In this document: one piece after another, positions 9,778-18,000 of the stretch
Layout: each line of letters begins with the position of its first letter
Position numbering within the stretch: the first letter of the stretch is position 1
Assembly: GCA_963849695.1 (NCBI GenBank)
Contig: CAWKIT010000006.1
Location: 1-64,000 of the forward strand
Direction of reading: 5' to 3'
Source: DASSUW01 sp963849695
GTDB lineage: Bacteria; Actinomycetota; Thermoleophilia; Solirubrobacterales; Solirubrobacteraceae
DNA length: 64,000 nucleotides
Notes under the pieces: generated by a model
Seen by the model: the letters and a program-made list of their open reading frames with translations, nothing else
Databases searched by the model: none
What the model was told of the DNA's origin: nothing
Program-made: the position numbers and the translations under genes

Positions 9778-10274
9778 CGACCGGCTGTGCCGCGGTGGCG
9801 ATCGCCGCGCTCGCGGGCACGGCCGCGGCCGCCGACCCGCCCGCGTCACTGCTCGCGGTCGCGAGCCCGACGGTGATCCTCGCCGCCGCGCTTGCCGCCG
9901 GCCACGTCACTCCGGCCTTCGTCGCCGTGCTCCTGCTCGGAGCGATCTACTTGATCCCGGAGGGCGACCGCGCACTTCCGGCGCCGATCTACGCCGGGAC
10001 GCTGCTGCTGACCGCGGAGCTCGCGTTGTGGTCGCTCGACGAGCGGGAGCGCGCTCACGTGGAGCCGGGTACCGGGATGCCGCGACTGCGCGGGATCCTC
10101 GTGGTCGCGGCGGTCGGCGTCCCCGCGGCGTGGCTCGTCCAGCTGGCCTCGGAAGCAGACATCGTACGGTCGCCGGCATGGACTGCCGCCGGAGCGGCCG
10201 CGATCCTCGCGTGCGTCGCAATCCTCACCGCGCTGGCCCGTTCTCACCGCCTGGGCGTCAGCGGATCTCGATGA
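9774..10274 (+). CDS. multi-pass membrane protein of the MoxR/DUF58 operon
   Basis: A 166-residue protein starting at a TTG that overlaps the DUF58 stop. It is mostly hydrophobic: AAVAIAALAGTAAAA, ASPTVILAAALAAG, PAFVAVLLLGAIYLI, IYAGTLLLTAELALW, LRGILVVAAVGVPAAWLVQL and AAGAAAILACVAILTALA, i.e. five to six transmembrane helices. No catalytic motif. It ends the operon and probably anchors the MoxR/DUF58 complex; that role is inferred from position only. About 60 bases follow before the convergent dehydrogenase. Confidence 0.75.
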   Translation: MTTGCAAVAIAALAGTAAAADPPASLLAVASPTVILAAALAAGHVTPAFVAVLLLGAIYLIPEGDRALPAPIYAGTLLLTAELALWSLDERERAHVEPGTGMPRLRGILVVAAVGVPAAWLVQLASEADIVRSPAWTAAGAAAILACVAILTALARSHRLGVSGSR

Positions 10275-10332
10275 CCGGGCCGGTCGGGCGGTACCTCGGC
10301 ATCCATGCCGACGGTGTACCCGCGATCCGAGG

Positions 10333-11550
10333 TCAGGCCGTCAGGATCGTCTTCGTGCTTCCGCCTCGCACGTGCTCGGCGAGCACGGCGGGGGCGTCGT
10401 CGATCGAGGCGACGGTGGTGGTGACGCGCTCGGGCTGGAGGCGACCGCTCGTGATCAGCGCGAGCACCTCCGGGATCAGCGCGCGGGCGTGGGTGCGGGC
10501 GATCGTGAGCGTCGCGTTGCGGCCGTACATCAGCGCCGCCGGGATGCGGGCGCTCGAGTGCAGCGTGCCGGAGCTGCTGCAGCGGCCGTCGGGAGCGGTG
10601 TGCGAGAGCGCGTATGCGAGGCCGCGCGGCGTGCCGCTGACGTCGGCGACGAGCGGGAACAGGCGCTCAGGCCCGAGGTCGTCCGGCGCGACGGCCGTCA
10701 GCCCGAGCGCGGCGGCCTGGTCGCGCACCTCCGGGCGGACGTCGGCCAGCACGACGTCCTCGATGCCGAGCGCCTTGGCGGTCAGGCCGGTGTACAGCGA
10801 GACGCTCGCCGTGTAGAGGTGGCGCTGCTTCATCGCGCCCACGATCAGCACCGACGGGTCACCGAGCGCGCGCAGCTCGGAGAGGTACGGGGCGACGTGG
10901 CGGTAGCCGTCGCACACGTTGTCGGCCACGCTCGCCGCCGCCGCGGGCTCCACGCCGTCCGGGAGCGGGACGAGCATGCCGTCGGCGAAGGGCACAGCCA
11001 GCTCGTCGGACAGGGCGCCGCCCCAGTGCCCGCCGGTGAGCCCGAAGCCGTACATCGAGATCGGCGGGACGCTGTGACAGTTCGCCGTGCGCCCGGCGCG
11101 GCACGGCCCGCACTCCCCGCAGCTGATCTGGAACGGCACCACGACGCGCTGCCCCGGCGCCACGCTGCTGACCTCGCTCCCCACCGACATCACCTCGGCC
11201 ACGCATTCGTGCGCGAAGTGCAGCGGCGTCGGGAACGGCGTCGCCCCGAGCGCGAGCGGCCGGTCCATGTCGCAGGTCGCGATCGCGATCGGGTGCACGA
11301 CCGCCTCGCCGGCGCCCGGAGGAGCCGGCGCAGGCACGTGCCGCCAGCGCAGCCGCCCTCGCGGCAGGAGCACGAGCGCGCGCATCGGCGGACGGGTCGG
11401 CCGCACGCGCTGGCCCACGGCGTCGCGCGCGGTGGCGGCGAGCCGCCGCGCGCGGAGGTCGGAAGCGCGCTCGAGAGCCACTTGTCCGGCGCCGAGGCCG
11501 GCCGGCCCGAGGAGGGTGCGAGCGCGTCGGAGGAGCCATCGCTTCGTCAT
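10333..11550 (-). CDS. zinc-dependent alcohol dehydrogenase (MDR family)
   Basis: Medium-chain dehydrogenase/reductase. The MDR body starts about 54 residues in, at MRALVLLPRGRLRWRHVPAP; the Arg-rich segment before it is an N-terminal extension or an over-long start. Catalytic-zinc residues: Cys in IAIATCDMDRP and His-Glu in FAHECVAEV. The structural-zinc site is CGECGPCRAGRTANC, all four Cys present. The Rossmann region (SVLIVGAMKQ) lacks a classic GxGxxG, so the cofactor preference is unclear. It is divergent from the GMC oxidoreductase, and a palindrome overlapping its likely -10 (TACTAT, 11564-11569) suggests repression. An alcohol dehydrogenase next to a GMC oxidoreductase suggests alcohol or sterol-like oxidation; substrate unknown. 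Confidence 0.85.
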   Translation of the reverse strand: MTKRWLLRRARTLLGPAGLGAGQVALERASDLRARRLAATARDAVGQRVRPTRPPMRALVLLPRGRLRWRHVPAPAPPGAGEAVVHPIAIATCDMDRPLALGATPFPTPLHFAHECVAEVMSVGSEVSSVAPGQRVVVPFQISCGECGPCRAGRTANCHSVPPISMYGFGLTGGHWGGALSDELAVPFADGMLVPLPDGVEPAAAASVADNVCDGYRHVAPYLSELRALGDPSVLIVGAMKQRHLYTASVSLYTGLTAKALGIEDVVLADVRPEVRDQAAALGLTAVAPDDLGPERLFPLVADVSGTPRGLAYALSHTAPDGRCSSSGTLHSSARIPAALMYGRNATLTIARTHARALIPEVLALITSGRLQPERVTTTVASIDDAPAVLAEHVRGGSTKTILTA

Positions 11551-11566
11551 CCCGCGGACTTTATAG

Positions 11567-11582
11567 TAGACGACATGGTCTA
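11567..11582. promoter_or_regulatory. palindromic operator between divergent oxidoreductase genes
   Basis: TAGAC-gacatg-GTCTA is an inverted repeat of two perfect 5-base arms in the 93-base gap between the minus-strand dehydrogenase (ATG at 11550) and the GMC oxidoreductase (ATG at 11644). It overlaps a TACTAT sequence that suits a -10 box for the dehydrogenase. Size and symmetry fit TetR-type operators. No TetR gene is seen next to it. Confidence 0.4.
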
Positions 11583-11643
11583 TTAGGCGAGGGCAGACCG
11601 CAAGGGTTGACCGGGTGGAGCACCCCGGTCTAGGGTCGCTTCA

Positions 11644-14511
11644 ATGGTGAGCACCGCTACAGCACTCCGATCCGCGCCCTCCGAGCAGACCACGAGGGAG
11701 CGCGCCGAACGAAGGCTCGCGCTCGCCCTGCGGGTCCTCGCCGGCCTGCTCCTGGTGGGCGCCGTCGTCTATGTGCTGGGGCCGCTGGTCGGGCCTGCGC
11801 AGGACTTCTTCCGCGAGCCGCCGTTCGTCTCCAACTCCGCGGTCAAGGTCACGCTGATCGCGCTCACCTGCATGTACGCGGCCGGCGACCTCCGCCGCCG
11901 CGGCGCCCTGGTGCTGATCGTCATCGCGGTCCACCTGGTGTCGATCGCGGCGATGGCGTCGATGCTGCTGTTCGCCGACACCGGGCGCACGGTGGACATC
12001 GGCATCGCCGAGCCCGCGCTGTCCACCGTGCTGTGGGCGGCGATGGGGCTCGACGGCCTGATCGCGGTCGCCCTCGCGGCGTTCGCGCTGCCGGCCCGCC
12101 TCGCGCGCCACGAGCCGGAGACGGCGGCGCTGACCGCGGTCGAGCGCCGGGTGCGGGCGCTCCTGATCGCCTTCGCCGTGCTCTTCGTGATCGGAGCCGT
12201 CGCCTACGAGATCGGGCCGCTGCTCGCCACGAGCGAGGACTTCTTCCGCGAGCTGCCGTTCGTCACCAACTCGGTGGTCAAGGTGTCGCTGCTGGCGGCG
12301 CTGTGCGGCTACGCGGCGACCGCCCTGCGGCGGAATCTCGCGCTCGTCACGCCGATCATCGCCGTCCACGTGCTGTCCGTGCTCGTGAGCGGCCTCTATC
12401 TGGCGCTCCTCGACACCGATTACACGCTGCCGCTGCTGGGCGGCGACGTGCGGATGACCGACGTCCTGTGGGGCGCGCTGGCGCTCGACGGCGCCATCGC
12501 CGTCGTCTTCTTCCTCGCCGCGCGCAGCGCCTGGAACGCCCGCTACTCCCCGCGGTTCTTCTCGCCGGTCCAGCTCCGAGCGCTGGTCGGGGTCGCCGAC
12601 GTGCTCGTCGCGGGCAAGGAGGAGCGCGTCCCGCCCGAGGACGTCGCGCGCAACGTCGACAGGCAGGTCGCGGAGATCCGCGCCAAGCGGCGCTGGCTCT
12701 ACCAGGTGACGCTGGCCGCGATGCAGGCGCGTCCGCTGCTCGACCTGCTTCCGCCGCTCTCCGAGATCGAGCCCGACGCCCGCCGCCGCTACCTCGCCAT
12801 GCGGTTCCAGACGCCGCCGCCGTGGCCGCCGCTGATCAAGCACCTCACCCAGATCATGATCCGGATCTGCCAGCAGCTGAGCTTCGTCGGCTACTACGGC
12901 GACCGGCGCTCGTTCGAGTCGATCGGCTACCAGCCGTTCAGCGAGCGCGCCCGGTTCGGCGGGCTCGAGGCGCCGGACCCGGGCCCGCATCCCTTGAAGG
13001 TCGACCGGCCGGAGGACCTCGGCGTCAAGGAGCTCGAGGCCGACATCTGCATCATCGGCAGCGGCGCCGCGGGCGGCATCCTCGCCTACGAGCTGGCCAA
13101 GGCCCATCCGGACTGCCAGATCCTCGTGCTCGAGCGCGGCCAGTACGTCGAGCCGCGTCACTTCACCGAGGACGAGGTCGGCATGATCGGCCGGCTGTAC
13201 GCCGACGGGCTGATGCAGCAGACCGAGGACTTCCGCTTCACCGTGCTGCAGGGGAGCTGCGTCGGCGGCTCGACGACCGTCAACAACGCGGTCTGCTTCG
13301 ACCCCCCGCCGCGGGTCCTCGACCGCTGGAACGCCCGCGGGCAGGACGCCGGGCTCGACCTCGAAGGCATGCGCGCCAGCGTGGCCGCGATGCGGTCGTT
13401 CCTGCACGTGGTCCCCCAGGACGAGGCGGTGCTCAACCCGTCCGGCACCCGGTACCTGCAGAGCGCGGGCCGGCGGCCCGAGCCGCGGCTGGACGTCGGC
13501 GTCGTCCAGGCCAACATCCAGGGCTGCTTCGGCTCGGGCTACTGCAACATCGGCTGCAAGTGGGGCAAGAAGCTGTCGATGCTGGAGACGGCGCTCCCCT
13601 GGGCGCAGCGCGACTTCCCCGATCGCGTCCGCATCGTCGCCGACTGCGAGGTCGAGCGGATCGTGACCATGAGCGGGAGCCGCAAGCGCGTGGCGTACCT
13701 GCGCGCCAAGCTCGCCGACGGGCGCGGCGTCACCGTGCGGGCACGCACCTACGTGGTCGCCGCGGGGGCGGTCGCCTCCAGCTACCTGCTGCTGCGCAGC
13801 GGCGCCGGGGGCGGCCTGCCCGTCGGCAAGGGCTTCTCCTGCAACATGGGCGCGCCGCTCACGGCCGACTTCGAAGGCGAGCCGCTCCGGTCCTACGACG
13901 GGCTGCAGATCTCGCACTTCGGGATCCCGAGCGAGCCCGGGTTCGTGTTCGAGACGTGGTTCAACCCGCCGGTGTCGCAGGCGCTCAACATGCCCGGCTG
14001 GTTCGAGCGGCACTTCGAGAACATGCAGCGCTACGACCATCTGATGGCGGTCGGCGTGCTGGTCGGGACCGCGAGCAACGGCCGCATCATCCGCGCGCTG
14101 ACCGGAGGCCCGGGCGTCGACTTCCGGCCGCGGGCGGACGATCTCGCGACGCTCGCGCGCGGCCTCAAGCTGCTCGGCGAGCTGCTGTTCGACGCCGGTG
14201 CGTCGCGCGTGATGGTCAACTCGTGGGGCGACGACGAGTTCACGAGCCCCGGCCAGCTCGGGGAGATCGACCGGATCGCGGCCGACCCCGACTACATCGC
14301 GCTCGGCACCGGCCACCCGCAGGGCGGCAACGCGCTCAGCCGCGACCCCAAGCGCGGGGTCGTGGGGCCCGACTTCAGGGTCCACGGCTACGACGACCTG
14401 TACGTCTGCGACGCGAGCGTGTTCCCCACCAGCCTGACCGTGAACCCGCAGCTCACGGTCATGGCGCTCGCCCACTACGCCGCCCAGCGGATCGAGGTCG
14501 CGCGTGTATGA
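11644..14511 (+). CDS. membrane-fused GMC oxidoreductase
   Basis: A 955-residue fusion. Residues about 20-310 form a membrane domain of two similar halves, each with about four helices and the signature DFFRE-PFVSNSAVKV (first half) or DFFRELPFVTNSVVKV (second half). A cytosolic linker (SPVQLRALVGVADVL) follows, then a full GMC flavoenzyme: FAD-binding IIGSGAAGGILAYELA near residue 470, the LQGSCVGGSTTVNNAVCFD segment, and the C-terminal GTGHPQGGNALSRDPKRG with VCDASVFPTSLTVNPQLTVM, which carries the active-site His and Asn. GMC enzymes oxidise alcohols or sterols with FAD. The membrane domain is unusual and may pass electrons to quinone or take up a lipid substrate. The next gene, a small membrane protein, overlaps its stop and is a likely partner. 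Confidence 0.85.
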   Translation: MVSTATALRSAPSEQTTRERAERRLALALRVLAGLLLVGAVVYVLGPLVGPAQDFFREPPFVSNSAVKVTLIALTCMYAAGDLRRRGALVLIVIAVHLVSIAAMASMLLFADTGRTVDIGIAEPALSTVLWAAMGLDGLIAVALAAFALPARLARHEPETAALTAVERRVRALLIAFAVLFVIGAVAYEIGPLLATSEDFFRELPFVTNSVVKVSLLAALCGYAATALRRNLALVTPIIAVHVLSVLVSGLYLALLDTDYTLPLLGGDVRMTDVLWGALALDGAIAVVFFLAARSAWNARYSPRFFSPVQLRALVGVADVLVAGKEERVPPEDVARNVDRQVAEIRAKRRWLYQVTLAAMQARPLLDLLPPLSEIEPDARRRYLAMRFQTPPPWPPLIKHLTQIMIRICQQLSFVGYYGDRRSFESIGYQPFSERARFGGLEAPDPGPHPLKVDRPEDLGVKELEADICIIGSGAAGGILAYELAKAHPDCQILVLERGQYVEPRHFTEDEVGMIGRLYADGLMQQTEDFRFTVLQGSCVGGSTTVNNAVCFDPPPRVLDRWNARGQDAGLDLEGMRASVAAMRSFLHVVPQDEAVLNPSGTRYLQSAGRRPEPRLDVGVVQANIQGCFGSGYCNIGCKWGKKLSMLETALPWAQRDFPDRVRIVADCEVERIVTMSGSRKRVAYLRAKLADGRGVTVRARTYVVAAGAVASSYLLLRSGAGGGLPVGKGFSCNMGAPLTADFEGEPLRSYDGLQISHFGIPSEPGFVFETWFNPPVSQALNMPGWFERHFENMQRYDHLMAVGVLVGTASNGRIIRALTGGPGVDFRPRADDLATLARGLKLLGELLFDAGASRVMVNSWGDDEFTSPGQLGEIDRIAADPDYIALGTGHPQGGNALSRDPKRGVVGPDFRVHGYDDLYVCDASVFPTSLTVNPQLTVMALAHYAAQRIEVARV

Positions 14512-15008
14512 GGTGACGGTCCCGCGGGTCCTGGTGGTCCTCGCGTTCTACGCGGCGCTGCTGATGGTCATCCGGGTGGTCAAGCCGCGGATCGAGCCGT
14601 TCGAGCGCCGCACCTTCGTGGCCATCGGCCTCGGCTGGGCGGTGCCGGTGTTCGTCGCCAACTACCTGCTCTACCAGGCCGGCCTCATGAGCTACCTGCC
14701 GTGGGTCGACGAACTTCATGCACTCGTTCCTGTGGATCGGGATCTGCCTCACCTGGCTGTACCTCGGCGTCCGCGAGGACCAGCCGATGGCCGTGCAGGT
14801 CCTGCTCTTCACGACGTTCAGCATCATCGTCAAGTACGCCGAGCAGCTCGCGTTCGGGACGTGGGACCTGGATAACTTCTTCGGAGTCTTCGAAGGCAAT
14901 TTCGCGTACGTGCTGGGGTGGTCCCTGGCCGACGGGACCTACCCCGTCATCACGTTGTTCGCGCTGCGCCTGGCGGCGACGCGGATCCCGCGCCTCGCCG
15001 TCACCTGA
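14504..15008 (+). pseudogene. small multi-pass membrane protein, one frameshift
   Basis: Starts inside the 3' end of the GMC gene and is probably coupled to it. First part: VLVVLAFYAALLMVIRVV, then FVAIGLGWAVPVFVANYLLY and LMSYLPWVD. Second part, one frame over: MHSFLWIGICLTWLYLGVRE, VQVLLFTTFSIIVKYAEQLA and NFAYVLGWSLADGTYPVITL. Dropping the G at 14711 joins them as PWVDNFMHSFLW, giving about 168 residues and five helices. The join is clean, so this is either an assembly insertion or a very recent mutation. Probably a membrane subunit for the adjacent oxidoreductase; I know no named family. Confidence 0.65.
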
Positions 15009-15069
15009 CCGGCCGATCAGACGGCGCCTACCACTATCAAGTGCGCGCCAGACCGGATAGCGTCGGCCG

Positions 15070-18000
15070 ATGAAGTACCGGCTTCTCGGTCCGGTCGAGG
15101 TGGCGGCCGAGGACGGACCCGTCGCGCTTGGAGGGCCGAAGCCGCGCGCGGTCCTCGCGGTCCTGCTCCTGAACGCGAACCGGCCGGTGAGCACGGAGCG
15201 GCTCGCCGTCGCCCTGTGGGGCGAGGACGCCCCGGCGGGGGCGGCCAAGACCGTGCAGGTGCACGTCTCGCGACTGCGTAAGGCGCTCCCCGACGCCGAC
15301 GTCGTGACGACGACGCCGGCCGGCTATCAGCTGACCGTACAGCCGGGCGAGCTCGACGTCGACCGCTTCGAGCAGCTTCTGGACCACGGCCGCCGAGCGT
15401 TGCGAGCCGGCCGTCCCGACCAGGCGAGCGCCGCGCTGGAGGAGGGGCTCGCACTGTGGCGGGGCGACCAGGCGCTTGCCGATGTGGCGTTCGAGCCGTT
15501 CGCGGCGCCCGAGATCAACCGGCTGGAGGACGAACGGCTCGCCGCCCTCGAGACGCGCGCCGACGCCGAGCTGGCGGCCGGCCGCCACGCCGCGCTCGTC
15601 GGAGAGCTGCAGCGGCTGGTTGACGCGCACCCGAGCCGAGAGCGGTTCGCCGCGCAGTTGATGCTCGCCCTCTACCGCTCGGACCGTCAGACGGAGGCGC
15701 TGGAGGCCTATCGCGAGGCGCGTGCCGCGCTCGTCGAGCACAGCGGCATCGAGCCGGGCTCGGAGCTGCGGCGGCTGCACGAAGCGATCCTCCGGCAGGA
15801 CGAGTCGCTGCGCGCGCCTCCGGCGCTGGAGCTACCTCCCGAGCTGGACACCGTCGCCGCGCCGCCGCTGGAGGGGCGAGCCGCCGAGCTCTCGCGGCTG
15901 GAGGAGGCTTGGGAACGGGCACGCGCGGGGGAGGGATCGCTCGTCACGCTCACCGGCGAGCGCGGGATCGGCAAGACCCGCCTCGCCGCCGAGCTGGCCG
16001 GCGAGGTCCACCGCCATGGCGCCGCTGTGCTGTACGCGACCGGCGCCGGCCCGCCGGCCACGGTCCGCGCGATGTTCGCCCGCGCCCGGGAGGCGACCGA
16101 CCCGCTGCTGGCGGTCGTCGACGACGCCGACCGGCTGACCCCCGACCTTCGCGCCGAGCTCGAGCAGCTTGCGGCATCCCTCGCCGGGCTTCCCGTGCTC
16201 GTGGTTGCCGGCGCGCGCGACGACACCGCCCTTGCGCGCGCGAACGGCCGTGCGCCGCTGGCGCTGAAGCCGCTCGACGTCGAGGCGGTGGCGGCGGTCG
16301 TCGCCATCTACGCGCCCGGGCGACCGCCGGCCGACCTGCCCGCGCAGTCCGTGCTCGAGGAGAGTGGCGGGGTGCCCGCCCGCGTGCACGAGGTCGCGAG
16401 CGACTGGGCGCGGCTCGAGGCGAGCCGGCGCGTGGAGGCGGTGGCCGAGCAGGCAGCCAGAGGACGCGTCCGGCTGCGCACGATGGAGGACGAGCTCGCC
16501 GGCGGCGTGAAGGATCTTCAGGCGGCCCGCGAGCGTGCGGCCCAGGTCGGCGCCGGCGACGGGCCGGTGGTCTGCCCGTTCAAGGGCCTCGCCTCGTTCG
16601 ACGTCGACGACGCCGAGTACTACTTCGGCCGCGAGCGGCTCGTCGCGGCGCTCGTCGCGCGCCTCGTCGGCGCCCCGCTGCTCGGCATCGTCGGGCCGTC
16701 GGGAAGCGGCAAGTCGTCGGCCCTGCGGGCGGGGCTGCTCCCCGCATTGGCGAGCGGCGTACTGCCGGGCAGCAGCGACTGGGAGCAGGTCGTGATCCGG
16801 CCGGGCGAGCACCCGCTGGAGGAGCTCAACCGCACCGGCGCCGCCGTGAGTGACCAGGCGCGCGTCGTGCTGGCTGTGGACCAGTTCGAGGAAACGTTCA
16901 TGGCCTGCGACGACGAGCGCGAGCGCGCGGCGTTCGTCGGCTCGCTCGTGCACGCCGCACGCGACACGCGCGGGCGCTGCATGGTCGTGCTCGCGATCCG
17001 CGCCGACCACTACGAGCGCTGCGCCGCGTACCCGGAGCTGTCGTCGCTGCTCGCCGCGAACCACGTGCTCGTCACCTCGATGCGGCGCGACGAGCTGCGC
17101 CAGGCCATCGAGCGACCCGCGCAGCGCGTCGGCCTCGGCGTCGAGCCCGAGCTCGTCGACGCGCTCGTGGCGGACGTCGAGGGCGCGCCCGGCGCGCTCC
17201 CGCTTCTATCGACGGCGCTCCTCGAGCTGTGGCAGCAGCGGGACGGGCGGCGGCTGCGCCATGCGGCGTACGAGCGCACCGGCGGCGTGCGCGGCGCGGT
17301 GGCGCGGCTCGCCGAGGACGCGTACGGCCGGCTCGACCCGGCGCAGCAGGGGATCGCCCACAGCATCCTCGTGCGGCTCGCCGCCGAAGGCCCCGGCGGC
17401 AGGGTGGAGCGGCGCCGCGTCCCGCTCGCCGAGCTCGAGACCGAGCGCGGCGGCGACGTCGCCCGGGTCGTCGAGTTGTTCACCGACCAGCGGCTGCTCA
17501 CGGTGACGGCGGGCAGCGTCGAGGTCGCACACGAGGCGCTCCTGCGCGAGTGGCCGCGTTTGCACGGCTGGATCGAGCAGGACAGGGTGGGCCTGCGCAT
17601 TCATCGCGGCGTAACCGCCGCCGCGCACGAGTGGCGCCGGTTGGACCGCGACGAGGGCGCGCTCTTCCGCGGCAGCCGCCTGACCGAGGCGCTTGATTGG
17701 CGTGACACCCACGACGTAACGCTCAACGAGCTCGAGCGCGAGTTCCTCGACGCCAGCCACGCGCGCCGCCGGAGCGAGCGCGCCTACCGGCGCCGCTGGA
17801 TTCGCACCGCGTTCGCGGGCCTGCTCGTCGCGCTCGCGGCGATCACCACGGTGGCGATCGTCGCCCTCTACCAGGGGCGCGAGGCCGAGCGCCAGCGCGA
17901 TATCGCCGCCTCGCGCGAGCTGGCGGCCAGGGCGACCAGCTTCCTCGACGGCGATCCCGGCTTGAGCCTCGCCCTTGCGCTGGAGGCCCTCGACCGTCAG

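Noticed and set aside
11641..14475. Very long minus-strand open frame opposite the GMC gene
   Set aside because: Charged, low-complexity translation typical of antisense in high-GC genes; the plus strand carries clear flavoenzyme motifs.
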